From CAWDLX01 sp963753485 (GTDB lineage Bacteria; Actinomycetota; Actinomycetes; Mycobacteriales; Micromonosporaceae): a stretch of 64,000 bases of DNA. Position numbers and translations under genes: made by a program. Each line of letters starts with the position of its first letter. The first letter of the stretch is position 1. Below the pieces are notes generated by a model that saw only the letters and a program-made list of their open reading frames with translations, made no database searches and was not told the DNA's origin. Location: NCBI GenBank assembly GCA_963753485.1, contig CAVWCL010000007.1:186001-250000 (forward strand), read 5' to 3'. This document shows positions 52,368 to 62,010 of the stretch, in pieces.

Positions 52368-53570
52368 ATGATCGACCATCGCAAGCTCGGCCGCGAGCTC
52401 GAGCTCTTCGAATCCGAACCACTCGTCGGCGCCGGTCTGCCCCTCTGGCTACCGGCGGGCGCCGCCGCCCGCTACGCCGTCGAGTCCTACGTACGACGGG
52501 TGGAGACCGAGGGCGGGTACCAGCACGTGTACTCGCCGCCGCTGGCCCGGCGTGAGATGTACGAACGCTCCGGCCATCTGGACCACTTCGCCGCCGAGAT
52601 GTTCCCGCCGATGCCGGTCGGTGGGGACGAGCTCATACTGCGGCCCAGCCTGTGCCCGCACCACGCGATGGTCTTCGCCTCGCGCGGCCGCTCCTACCGG
52701 GACCTGCCGGTACGTATCGCCGAGTTCGGCGGGCAGTACCGGACCGAGCGCTCCGGGGTCCTCAGTGGACTTTTCCGGGTCCGGTCCATCTCCCTCAACG
52801 ACGGGCACGTCTTCTGCACCGAGGATCAGATCGGCTCCGAGGTCGCCGCGGTCCTCGCCATGATCGTGCGGGTGCACCGGGCGCTGGGCATCGCCGCCGC
52901 GGGCTTCCGGCTCTCCCGGCGTGGGCCCGGGGAGAAGTACGCCGGCGCCGGCGAGCAATGGGATCGGGCCGAGCAGGCCCTGCGCGACGTCCTCGTCGAC
53001 GCGGAACTCTCCTTTGTGGAGGCGCCCGGGGAGGCGGCGTTCTACGGCCCCAAGATAGACGTGCAGATGCGCGACTGCGCCGGGCATGAGTTCACCCTGG
53101 CCACTGTGCAGGTCGACTTCCACCAGCCGGGGCGGTTCGACTTGGCCTACGTCGCCGCCTCGGGCGAGCGGCGCTGCCCAATCATGGTGCACCGCAGCAT
53201 CGTGGGCAGCCTGGAGCGGCTTTTCGCCCACCTCATCGAGGTGCACGAGGGTGCGTTCCCCGCCTGGTACGCCCCGGTGCAGGTGATCGCACTTCCGGTG
53301 GCCGAGGTGGCCATCGCCGCCGCGGCTGACCTGGTGTCCGCGTGCGTCGCCGCCGGCATCCGGGCGGAGCTCGATGCCGACGGCTCGCTCTCGGCCCGCA
53401 TCCGGGCGGCCCAGGTGCGCAAGATTCCGTACCTGGCGGTCATCGGCGAGCGGGAGCTGGCCGCCGGTGCGGTCTCGCTTCGCGCGCGGGGCGGCCCGCC
53501 CCTGCCGGGGCAACCGGTCGCGGCGGCGCTGGCCTACCTCGGCGCGGCGCTGGCCGAGCCGGCGGAGTGA
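52368..53570 (+). CDS. thrS: Short threonyl-tRNA synthetase lacking TGS and editing domains
   Basis: This 400-residue class II synthetase contains only the catalytic core and anticodon-binding domain. The zinc ligands that recognise threonine are present: Cys96 (SLCPHH), His147 (NDGHVFC) and His275 (MVHRSIVGS). Motif 2 is GGQYRTERSG. The C-terminal 110 residues (YAPVQVIALPVAE ... KIPYLAVIGERELAAGAVSLR) form the HGTP anticodon domain. Full-length bacterial ThrRS has about 640-680 residues with N1/N2 editing domains, so this is probably an auxiliary, regulated copy, or one suited to antibiotic or starvation conditions. ATG 52368 has AAGGAG at 52356-52361. The stop codon is the first of six repeated in-frame TGA codons. 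Confidence 0.9.
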   Translation: MIDHRKLGRELELFESEPLVGAGLPLWLPAGAAARYAVESYVRRVETEGGYQHVYSPPLARREMYERSGHLDHFAAEMFPPMPVGGDELILRPSLCPHHAMVFASRGRSYRDLPVRIAEFGGQYRTERSGVLSGLFRVRSISLNDGHVFCTEDQIGSEVAAVLAMIVRVHRALGIAAAGFRLSRRGPGEKYAGAGEQWDRAEQALRDVLVDAELSFVEAPGEAAFYGPKIDVQMRDCAGHEFTLATVQVDFHQPGRFDLAYVAASGERRCPIMVHRSIVGSLERLFAHLIEVHEGAFPAWYAPVQVIALPVAEVAIAAAADLVSACVAAGIRAELDADGSLSARIRAAQVRKIPYLAVIGERELAAGAVSLRARGGPPLPGQPVAAALAYLGAALAEPAE

Positions 53571-53675
53571 GGCGAGCCGGCGGGGTGAGGCGTACCGGCG
53601 GGGTGAGGCGTACCGGCGGGGTGAGGCGTACCGGCGGGGTGAGGCGTACCGGCGGGGTGAGGCGTACCGGCGGGC
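53568..53675. repeat. Six 18-bp tandem repeats starting with the thrS stop codon
   Basis: Units at 53568, 53586, 53604, 53622, 53640 and 53658 read TGAGGCGTACCGGCGGGG, with AG for TA in the first and a final C in the last. Each begins with TGA in the thrS frame. The preceding 12 coding bases are a diverged copy of the unit's end. The array fills the whole gap to the convergent accA stop at 53677. Confidence 0.92.
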
Positions 53676-53676
53676 G

Positions 53677-55419
53677 TCAGACGATGTCGCAGATGACGGT
53701 GCCGGCCGCGACGGTCGCGCCGACCTCTGCCATCAGTCCGGTCACGATCCCGCCCTTGTGCGCGCTGAGCGGCTGCTCCATCTTCATCGCCTCGAGGACG
53801 ACGATGAGGTCTCCCTCGGCGACGGTGTCGCCCTCGGCCACCGCCACCTTGACGATGGTGCCCTGCATCGGGCTCGCGAGCGCGGCCAGTGACGGGGCGG
53901 CGCCGCCCCCGCTCCGGGTGGTGTGCCGCCGCACGCTCACCGCGGCGCGCGGGGGCTCGCCGCCGAAGGTGGCCGGCAGCGACACCTCCAGCCGTTTGCC
54001 CCCGACCTCGACCACAACAGTGGTCCGTCCGGCCGGGGAGACGTCGGCCGCGGCCGGCCCGGTGAACGGCGGCAGCGGGTTCACCCACTCTGTCTCGATC
54101 CACCGGGTGTGCACCCGGAATGGCTCGTCCACAAAGGATGGGTCGCGCACGATCAGCCGGTGGAACGGCAGCACGGTCGCCATCCCGTCGACGATCATCT
54201 CGTCGAGCGCCCGCCGCGCCCGCTCCAGCGCCTCGGTCCGGGTCTCTCCCGTGATGATCACCTTGGCCAGGAGCGAGTCGAAATTCCCGCCGATGACCGT
54301 GCCCGCCTCGGTGCCGGTGTCCACCCGGACCCCGGGGCCCTCCGGCAACCGCCAGGCGGTGACCATGCCCGGCGCGGGCAGGAAGTTGCGCCCCGGGTCC
54401 TCGCCGTTGATCCGGAACTCGATCGCGTGGCCGCGGGGCACCGGATCGGCGGTCAGCCTGAGCTTCTCCCCGTCGGCGATGCGGAACTGCTCGCGCACCA
54501 GGTCGATGCCGGCGGTCTCCTCGGTCACCGGATGCTCCACCTGCAGCCGCGTGTTGACCTCGAGGAAAGAGATCGTGCCCTCCGCGCCGACGAGGTACTC
54601 CACGGTCCCGGCGCCCTGGTAGCCGGCCTCCCGGCAGATCGCCTTCGCCGACTCGTGGATGGTGGCGCGCTGTTCGTCGGTCAGGAACGGCGCGGGCGCC
54701 TCCTCGACCAGCTTCTGGTGGCGCCGCTGCAGGGAGCAGTCCCGGGTTCCGACAACGACGACCTGGCCGTGCTGGTCGGCGAGGACCTGCGCCTCGACGT
54801 GGCGGGGCCGGTCGAGGTAGCGCTCCACGAAACACTCACCCCGGCCAAAGGCGGCCAGCGCCTCCCGGATCGCCGACTCGAGCAGGGCCGGGATCTCTTC
54901 CAGGGTGTGCGCGACCTTGAGCCCCCGGCCGCCGCCACCGAAGGCAGCCTTGATCGCCACCGGCAGGCCGTGCTCGCGGGCGAACTCGACCACCTCGTCC
55001 GGGCCCTCGACCGGTTCCGGCGTGCCGGGCACGAGCGGCGCCCCGACCCGCTGGGCCAGGTGACGAGCGGTCACCTTGTCGCCGAGATCGCGGATCGCCT
55101 GCGGCGGGGGACCGATCCAGGTCAGGCCGGCGTCGATGACGGCCTGGGCGAACTCGGCGTTCTCGGCCAGGAAGCCGTAGCCCGGATGCACCGCGTCCGC
55201 GCCAGCCCGCGCGGCCACGTCAAGCAGCTTGGCGACGCGCAGGTAGGTCTCGGCGCCGCTCTCGCCGTCCAGCGAGTGCGCTTCATCGGCCAACTTGGCG
55301 TGCAGCGCGTCCCGGTCGGAGTCGGCATAGACCGCGACGCTGGCCAGGCCGGCGTCGCGGCAGGCGCGGATCACCCGTACCGCGATCTCTCCCCGGTTGG
55401 CGATGAGTACCTTGCGCAC
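53677..55419 (-). CDS. accA: Acyl-CoA carboxylase alpha subunit (biotin carboxylase plus biotin carrier)
   Basis: This is a 580-residue protein. Biotin carboxylase N-domain: VLIANRGEIAVRVIRACRDAGL ... HPGYGFLAENAEFA. ATP-grasp: IKAAFGGGGRGLKVA, EVNTRLQVEHPVTEE. Biotin carrier domain at the C-terminus with the biotinylated Lys546 in LEAMKMEQ. It carboxylates biotin with bicarbonate and ATP and hands it to a beta subunit such as the AccB encoded at 59.7 kb, giving malonyl- or methylmalonyl-CoA. Actinobacteria share one such alpha chain among several beta chains. The birA gene for biotin attachment lies at 62 kb. The ATG at 55419 is followed by the usual MRKVLIANRGEIA start. Confidence 0.95.
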   Translation of the reverse strand: MRKVLIANRGEIAVRVIRACRDAGLASVAVYADSDRDALHAKLADEAHSLDGESGAETYLRVAKLLDVAARAGADAVHPGYGFLAENAEFAQAVIDAGLTWIGPPPQAIRDLGDKVTARHLAQRVGAPLVPGTPEPVEGPDEVVEFAREHGLPVAIKAAFGGGGRGLKVAHTLEEIPALLESAIREALAAFGRGECFVERYLDRPRHVEAQVLADQHGQVVVVGTRDCSLQRRHQKLVEEAPAPFLTDEQRATIHESAKAICREAGYQGAGTVEYLVGAEGTISFLEVNTRLQVEHPVTEETAGIDLVREQFRIADGEKLRLTADPVPRGHAIEFRINGEDPGRNFLPAPGMVTAWRLPEGPGVRVDTGTEAGTVIGGNFDSLLAKVIITGETRTEALERARRALDEMIVDGMATVLPFHRLIVRDPSFVDEPFRVHTRWIETEWVNPLPPFTGPAAADVSPAGRTTVVVEVGGKRLEVSLPATFGGEPPRAAVSVRRHTTRSGGGAAPSLAALASPMQGTIVKVAVAEGDTVAEGDLIVVLEAMKMEQPLSAHKGGIVTGLMAEVGATVAAGTVICDIV

Positions 55420-55557
55420 GTCGTTCGCTCCTCCTCCGGCCGCGTCCGACGACGGTATCCGGCTCCCGGGAACCCGCAGTCTGTCGGCCGAGTCTAGCGA
55501 TAACGGTGATCATGGCTACGGCTCGATGCCGGCACCAGAGTCGCCCGCGGCCACGGT

Positions 55558-55573
55558 TAGTCAACGTTGGCTA
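55558..55573 (+). promoter_or_regulatory. Probable PadR operator upstream of its own gene
   Basis: TAGTCAACGTTGGCTA is a near-perfect dyad (one mismatched position pair) ending 13 bases before the padR ATG at 55587. A related dyad lies at 56190-56205 before the ABC exporter genes. Both together fit a local PadR regulator controlling itself and the exporter. Confidence 0.65.
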
Positions 55574-55586
55574 TTACGCTTGTGTG

Positions 55587-56192
55587 ATGTCGACGACCCG
55601 CCTGATGATCCTGGGGCTGGTGCGCATGATGCAGCCCGTGCACGGCTACGACGTGCGCCGGGAGTTGGAGAGCTGGCAGGTGGAGCAATGGGCCAGCATC
55701 GCCCCCGGGTCGATCTACCACGCCCTGCGTAAGCTCAGCGAGGACGGGTTGCTCGAAGAGGTCGCCACCGAGCGGGTCGGCAGTCGGCCCGCGCGCACCA
55801 CGTACCGGGTGACTCCCCGCGGCGAGGTCGAGTTCGCCGACCTGTTGCGCCGGTACTGGTGGGAGTACACACCGGCGATCGACCCGTTCGCGGCCGGCTT
55901 CGCGTTCCTGCCGGCCCTGCCGGCGCGGGAGTCGGCGGCCGCGCTGCGTAACCGGGCCCGCTTCCTGCTGGCGGCGGTCGAGGCCCACCGGTTCGCGCTC
56001 TCGACCGACGTGATGCGGGCCACCAAGCCGGCGCATGTGTTCTGGATGTTCGAGCTGATGATCGACCGGTTGGAGGTGGAGATCCGGTGGTGTGAGCGGA
56101 TCGCGCACCGGATCGAGAGCGGTGAGACCACGCTGCCACCACCGCAGCCTGACCGGGCGATCACCACCGGGCCTCCAGCGAACGCGCAATAA
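55587..56192 (+). CDS. PadR-family transcriptional regulator
   Basis: This is a 201-residue repressor-type protein. The winged-helix N-domain (LMILGLVRMMQPVHGYDVRRELESWQVEQWASIAPGSIYHALRKLSEDGLLEEVATERVGSRPARTTYRVTPRGEVEFADLL) is the PadR signature, with the wing RPARTTYRVT. The C-terminal Vir_C-like helical part carries the dimer interface. It is immediately upstream of a drug-type ABC exporter that it most likely represses, with ligand release by a toxic compound. ATG 55587 is chosen; GTG 55584 is adjacent and in frame. The stop codon overlaps the second operator. Confidence 0.9.
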   Translation: MSTTRLMILGLVRMMQPVHGYDVRRELESWQVEQWASIAPGSIYHALRKLSEDGLLEEVATERVGSRPARTTYRVTPRGEVEFADLLRRYWWEYTPAIDPFAAGFAFLPALPARESAAALRNRARFLLAAVEAHRFALSTDVMRATKPAHVFWMFELMIDRLEVEIRWCERIAHRIESGETTLPPPQPDRAITTGPPANAQ

Positions 56193-56227
56193 CCAAAGTT
56201 GACTATGGCAGCCATATCGCGATAGTG
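56190..56227 (+). promoter_or_regulatory. Promoter and PadR operator of the ABC exporter
   Basis: TAACCAAAGTTGACTA (56190-56205) is a dyad related to the site at 55558. It overlaps a -35-like TTGACT at 56199-56204; 17 bases further is ATAGTG (56222-56227) as possible -10. The palindrome TATCGCGATA lies between them. A repressor on the dyad would block RNA polymerase directly. The ATPase start is at 56294. Confidence 0.6.
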
Positions 56228-56293
56228 TCGCGTCGCGAGGAGGGATATCCAGCGTTGCCGCCCGACGGGCTGGCCCAGGTTGGGGGACGGTAA

Positions 56294-57250
56294 ATGATCA
56301 TCGAAACCGCCGGACTGAGGAAGTCCTTCCGCACCCGCGGACGGGAGAAGAAGTCGGTCGAAGCGGTCCGCGGCGTGGATCTCGCCGTGGCCGAGGGGGA
56401 GATCTTCGGTTTCCTCGGGCCGAATGGCGCCGGCAAGACCACCACCCTGCGGATGCTCGCGACCCTCATCGACCCGGACGGCGGCTCGGCCACCATCGCC
56501 GGTGTCGACCTGCGCAAGCGCCCCGGCGAGGTGCGTCGCCGCATCGGCTACGTCGCCCAGGGCGGCAGCACCTGGGAGGAGTCGACCGCGCGCGAGGAAC
56601 TCGTCCTGCAGGCGCGCTTGTACGGGATGTCGAAGGCAGAGGCGCAGCGCCGGGCCGCGCAGGCACTGGAGTCGTTCCAGCTGACTGAGTACGCCGACCG
56701 CCCCTGCAAGACGTACTCGGGTGGGCAGCGCCGTCGCGTCGACATCGCGCTCGGCATCATCCACCACCCGAAGATCGTGTTCCTGGACGAGCCGACAACC
56801 GGGTTGGACCCGCAGAGCCGGGCGCACATGTGGACGGAGATCCGGCGGCTGCAGGCCGAGGGCATCACCGTCTTCCTGACCACCCACTACCTCGACGAGG
56901 CCGACGCCCTCTGCGACCGGGTCGCCATCATGGACTACGGGCTGGTCGTCGCCGAGGGCACGCCGGACGAGCTCAAACGGCAGATCTCCGGCGACATCGT
57001 CACGGTCGGCTTCGAGGGCGGACAGGAGCAGGCGGCGAAGCTGCTCGCCACGGAGGCGGTGGTCAACCGGGTGGAGACGACCGACGAGGGTGGGCTGCGG
57101 CTACACGTCACCGAGGGCGCCACCGCCATCCCCGAGATCCTGCGGGTGCTCGACGGCGGTGGCGTACCGCTGCGCTCGATCGAGCTGCACCGCCCGAGTC
57201 TCGACGACGTGTTCCTCACCAAGACCGGCCGGTCGCTGCGGGAAAGCTGA
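56294..57250 (+). CDS. ABC exporter ATP-binding protein (DrrA-like)
   Basis: This is a 318-residue ATPase. Walker A GPNGAGKTT, Q-loop YVAQGGSTWEE, signature YSGGQRRRVDIALGI, Walker B IVFLDEPTTGLDPQSR and H-loop TTHYLDEADALCDRVAIM are all intact. The extra C-terminal 90 residues (VTVGFEGGQEQAAKLLATEAVV ... IPEILRVLDGGGVPLRSIELHRPSLDDVFLTKTGRSLRE) are typical of the daunorubicin-resistance DrrA group, which powers export of drugs or lipids with a DrrB-like permease. It is the first gene after the PadR-controlled promoter. Confidence 0.92.
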   Translation: MIIETAGLRKSFRTRGREKKSVEAVRGVDLAVAEGEIFGFLGPNGAGKTTTLRMLATLIDPDGGSATIAGVDLRKRPGEVRRRIGYVAQGGSTWEESTAREELVLQARLYGMSKAEAQRRAAQALESFQLTEYADRPCKTYSGGQRRRVDIALGIIHHPKIVFLDEPTTGLDPQSRAHMWTEIRRLQAEGITVFLTTHYLDEADALCDRVAIMDYGLVVAEGTPDELKRQISGDIVTVGFEGGQEQAAKLLATEAVVNRVETTDEGGLRLHVTEGATAIPEILRVLDGGGVPLRSIELHRPSLDDVFLTKTGRSLRES

Positions 57251-57274
57251 CCCGAAGCCTACGAAGGGAATGTC

Positions 57275-58039
57275 ATGAAGCTCGTCCGCGACTGCTGGCT
57301 CATCTTCCAGCGCCAGCTCCTGCTGCTCCGGCGGAATCCCGTATGGATCTTCGTGGGGATCTTCCAGCCGGTGATGTACCTGCTGCTCTTCGCCCCGCTG
57401 CTCAAGCCGGCGCTGGCGCCGTTGGGTGCGACCAGCACGGCCGACACCTACCGCATCTTCGTGCCGGGGCTGCTGGTGTTGCTGGCCATCTTCGGCGGCC
57501 TGTTCCAAGGCTTCGGCCTCATCGCCGAGCTGCGGGCCGGCGTCATCGAGCGGTCCCGGGTGACTCCGGTCAGTCGGCTCGCCCTGCTGCTTGGACGCTC
57601 GCTGCGCGACGTGGCGTCGCTCATCGCCCAAGCCGTGATCATCACGGTGCTCGCGCTCGCCTTCGGCCTGCGTGTGCAGGTGTTCAACCTCCTGCTCGCC
57701 TACCTGCTGCTCGGCCTCATCGCGATGATGACCTCGGCCCTCTCGTACGGGATCGCGCTGAAGGTCAAGAGCGAGGACGCGCTGGCGCCCTTGATGAACA
57801 CGGTGGCCCAGCCGGTGCTGCTGCTCTCGGGCATCCTGCTGCCGCTGGCCTTTGCCCCGGCCTGGCTGATCAAAGTGGCCAAGTGGAACCCGTTCTCGTG
57901 GGCGGTCGAAGGAAGCCGGGCGCTGTTCAACGGAGACCTCGGCAACGCCCGGGTCTGGCAGGCGTTGCTCATCACCGGCGCGCTCACCGTGCTCGCGGTC
58001 GTGTGGGCGGCCCGCGAGTTCGCCCGCAGCGTGCGCTGA
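57275..58039 (+). CDS. ABC exporter permease (DrrB-like, ABC-2 type)
   Basis: This is a 254-residue permease with six membrane helices. The pattern VRDCWLIFQRQLLLLRRNPVWIFVGIFQPVMYLLLFAPLL, the amphipathic GVIERSRVTPVSRLALLLGRSLRDV and LMNTVAQPVLLLSGILLPLAFAPAWLIKVAKWNPFSWAVEGSRALFNG are hallmarks of ABC-2 transporters of the DrrB type. It forms the exporter with the preceding ATPase, 24 bases upstream. Its end is 30 bases from the convergent O-methyltransferase. Confidence 0.92.
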   Translation: MKLVRDCWLIFQRQLLLLRRNPVWIFVGIFQPVMYLLLFAPLLKPALAPLGATSTADTYRIFVPGLLVLLAIFGGLFQGFGLIAELRAGVIERSRVTPVSRLALLLGRSLRDVASLIAQAVIITVLALAFGLRVQVFNLLLAYLLLGLIAMMTSALSYGIALKVKSEDALAPLMNTVAQPVLLLSGILLPLAFAPAWLIKVAKWNPFSWAVEGSRALFNGDLGNARVWQALLITGALTVLAVVWAAREFARSVR

Positions 58040-58069
58040 CCCCGGTCGGTGCGGCGACCCTGGCCGGCC

Positions 58070-58723
58070 TCAGCGGCGGCAGGCCAGGGTCAGGCCGTCG
58101 GCGAGTGGGATCATCACCGAATCCACCCGCTCGTCGGCCAGGACCAGGTCGTTGAACGCCACGATCGCGCGGGTATCGCGATCGTCGGGCTCGACCACCC
58201 GGCCGCCGCACAGCACGTTGTCGACGACGATGACGCCGCCGGGGCGCATCCGCGGCACGATCTCGGCCCAGTAGGTCGGGTACCCCTCCTTGTCGGCGTC
58301 GATGAAGGCCAGGTCGACCTGGGGCTGCGTCGGCAGCGCGGCCAGGGTCTGCGCCGCCGGGCCCAGACGTAGGTCGATCCGGTCGGCGACGCCAGCCTTC
58401 GCCCAGAACTCGCGCGCGATCGAGGTGTACTCGGCCGAGATGTCGCAACAGATCAGCGTGCCGCCGGGCGCGAGCCCACGGGCCACGGCGAGGGCCGAGA
58501 GGCCGGTGAACGTGCCGACCTCCAGCGCCTGCCGGGCCCCGACCAGGCGGGCCAGGAAGGTCAGGAAGGGCGCCTGCTCCGGCGCGATCTGCATGTTCGC
58601 CTCGTCGGGCAGGGTGGCGCGGGTGCGCGCCATCAGCGCCGTCACGACCGCGTCCGGTGGCGGGTTGTGCGCGACGAGGTAGGCGTGTAGGTCGTCGGAG
58701 AGTCCGAGTGACTTGAAGCTCAT
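58070..58723 (-). CDS. O-methyltransferase (caffeoyl-CoA/catechol OMT fold)
   Basis: This is a 217-residue SAM enzyme of the Methyltransf_3 family. Motif I lies in ALEVGTFTGLSALAVARGL; LICCDISAEYTSIAREFWAKAG, LAFIDADKEGYPTYWAEIVPRMRPGGVIVVDNVLCGGRV supply the metal-binding Asp residues (Asp in FIDADK and VVDN). The family methylates hydroxyl groups of small phenolic molecules, but bacterial members are often uncharacterised. ATG 58723 was chosen because MSFKSLGLSDDLHAYLVAH is the usual family start. It is the last gene of a minus-strand group with accB, accE and maf, 10 bases after maf. Confidence 0.85.
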   Translation of the reverse strand: MSFKSLGLSDDLHAYLVAHNPPPDAVVTALMARTRATLPDEANMQIAPEQAPFLTFLARLVGARQALEVGTFTGLSALAVARGLAPGGTLICCDISAEYTSIAREFWAKAGVADRIDLRLGPAAQTLAALPTQPQVDLAFIDADKEGYPTYWAEIVPRMRPGGVIVVDNVLCGGRVVEPDDRDTRAIVAFNDLVLADERVDSVMIPLADGLTLACRR

Positions 58724-58733
58724 GGTGGCGACG

Positions 58734-59381
58734 CTAATGCAGTCCCCACAGCTGCTCGACGGAGGTGCCCAGCTCGGCGAGCAGCCGGCGCAGCAGCGGC
58801 AGCGACACACCGACGACGGTGCCCGGGTCGCCATCGATACCGTCCACGAACCAGCCGCCCAGGCCGTCGATGGTGAAGGCACCGGCGACCTGCAGCGGCT
58901 CACCGGTGCCCACGTACGCCTCGACCTCCCGGTCGGTCAGGTCGGCGAAGCGCACCCGGGCGCTGGCCACCGCCTCGGCCCGCGCGCCGGTGCCGGCGTC
59001 GACCAGGCAGTGTCCGGTGTGGAGGGTTCCGGTGCCGCCCCGCATCCGCCGCCACCGGCGTACCGCGTCGTCGGCATCGACCGGCTTGCCGAGGATCTCG
59101 CCATCGAGCTCGAGCATCGAGTCACACCCGAGCACCACGGTGCGCGCCGGGGCCGGCGCGGTGCGGTGGTGGGCCAGGCGCGCCACCACCGCCTCGGCCT
59201 TCATCCGGGCCAGGGTGGCGCAGAGCACGGGCGCGCTGGTGGACTCCACGATGGACTCGTCAACGCCGCTCGTGACCACCTCGGGCTCGACGCCGGCGGC
59301 GCGCAGGGTCTTCAGCCGGGCCGGGCTCGCCGAGGCGAGGACGAAACTGGGTCGGGTCGTCACCGGCACACGGTATGTCAT
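58734..59381 (-). CDS. maf: Maf-family nucleotide pyrophosphatase
   Basis: This 215-residue enzyme hydrolyses non-canonical or excess nucleoside triphosphates (house-cleaning; linked to septum inhibition in Bacillus). The N-terminal signature VLASASPARLKTLRAAGVEPEVVTSGVDES is complete (SxSPRR-type loop as SASPARL), as are VLGCDSMLELDGEILGKPVD, TGHCLVDA and YVGTGEPLQVAGAFTIDGLGGWFVDGIDGDPGTVVGVSLP. It is translated between accE and the O-methyltransferase gene; an accB-accE-maf order is common in actinobacteria. Confidence 0.92.
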   Translation of the reverse strand: MTYRVPVTTRPSFVLASASPARLKTLRAAGVEPEVVTSGVDESIVESTSAPVLCATLARMKAEAVVARLAHHRTAPAPARTVVLGCDSMLELDGEILGKPVDADDAVRRWRRMRGGTGTLHTGHCLVDAGTGARAEAVASARVRFADLTDREVEAYVGTGEPLQVAGAFTIDGLGGWFVDGIDGDPGTVVGVSLPLLRRLLAELGTSVEQLWGLH

Positions 59382-59407
59382 GGCACCCGCGTGCAGGCCG
59401 GTGCTCG

Positions 59408-59641
59408 TCAGCCGGGCTGGCCCGAGGCCCGCCACGCACTCGCGGCGGGGGTGCTGGGATCCGCGTCGCGCTGCCGGCGGCCCGCGCGGGCCGACCGGGC
59501 CCAGAGACTGGACGCCCTGGTGGCTGGTTCTCCGGCCCGGGCGGTCGACCGGGCGGCGAGCAGCACGCAGACGATCGCGGCCAGCTCCTCGTCGGTGGGC
59601 GCGCCGCGCACGATCCGGATCTCGTCGGCCACCTCGCCCAT
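59408..59641 (-). CDS. accE: Acyl-CoA carboxylase epsilon subunit
   Basis: This 77-residue small protein has the epsilon signature EIRIVRGAPTDEELAAIVCVLLAARS, followed by an Ala/Arg-rich linker and a C-terminal TPAASAWRASGQPG, where the W-x-x-S-G-x pattern is typical. Epsilon chains stabilise the alpha-beta carboxylase complex of actinobacteria. The ATG at 59641 overlaps its possible Shine-Dalgarno (AAGGGAG); the GTG at 59632 is better spaced and may be the real start. It begins 28 bases after the accB stop. Confidence 0.88.
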   Translation of the reverse strand: MGEVADEIRIVRGAPTDEELAAIVCVLLAARSTARAGEPATRASSLWARSARAGRRQRDADPSTPAASAWRASGQPG

Positions 59642-59669
59642 CTCCCTTCACCCGCCGCACACCACGGTC

Positions 59670-61262
<1,593 letters not shown>

Positions 61263-61331
61263 GATCGCGATGGTATCCACGGTCACGCCGCCCGCGCGTG
61301 TCGCCGCCCACTCGCCGGTCGTTACCCCGTT

Positions 61332-61985
61332 ATGGCTGGCTTCGTGAACTGGATGACCTTGTTCGGACTCGGCCTGATCCTGGGCGGTGTGCTGCTCTTC
61401 GGCGGTGCCTGTGTCGGTGCCGGCCGCACCCGGGCCGCCCGACGCCGCGATGCCCGGGTACGCGCGCTCGCCGGCGCGGCCACCCCCCGGCCGGCCGGTC
61501 GGTCCGACTGGCAACCGGTTCGTCCGCCGGCTGCTCTGGGCGCGCGCTACAGCGGCAGTCCCGGCCCTGAGGTCCAGCGCAGCATCCTGAACGCCGACAC
61601 GGTGCTGATCGGTCAGCTCGTGCCGGCCTGGGCGACCGCCGTCCCGGGAGCCGTGGTCCCGCCGTCCCCCCGCAACCAGTTGGCCGGCAACTCGCGGCGG
61701 CCCCCGGGTGCCGGTTCCGCCGGCCGGGTCGCACCACGCAACCAGTCAACCGTCGCGATGCCACCACGCCGCCAGCCGGCGCGCCCCCCGGCCGAGCGGG
61801 CCCCGTCCGCCGCCGGCCCCCAGCCGCCCCGAGCCGCCCCGGCCCGCGCGGAGCCGTTGCCCCGCCGGGATGTACGCAACCGGCCGGCCCGTCGCGATCC
61901 GGCGCCGAACGCCTCGGCCAACCAGACGAAGCCGGCGCCGGCACCGCGGGTACAGCCACCGCGTGGGGCCCGACCCACCCGCTGA
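61332..61985 (+). CDS. Hypothetical single-pass membrane protein with Pro/Arg-rich tail
   Basis: This 217-residue protein has one N-terminal membrane helix (FVNWMTLFGLGLILGGVLLFGGACVGA) followed by a strongly basic, Pro/Ala/Arg-rich and probably disordered cytoplasmic tail of about 180 residues. No known domain is visible. Composition alone could be an open-frame artefact in GC-rich DNA, but the clean helix after an ATG, the divergent position to accB and the spacing to birA favour a real gene. It starts 69 bases from the accB start. Confidence 0.55.
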   Translation: MAGFVNWMTLFGLGLILGGVLLFGGACVGAGRTRAARRRDARVRALAGAATPRPAGRSDWQPVRPPAALGARYSGSPGPEVQRSILNADTVLIGQLVPAWATAVPGAVVPPSPRNQLAGNSRRPPGAGSAGRVAPRNQSTVAMPPRRQPARPPAERAPSAAGPQPPRAAPARAEPLPRRDVRNRPARRDPAPNASANQTKPAPAPRVQPPRGARPTR

Positions 61986-62010
61986 GCCGGACGGGGCGGC
62001 CTGCGGCACC

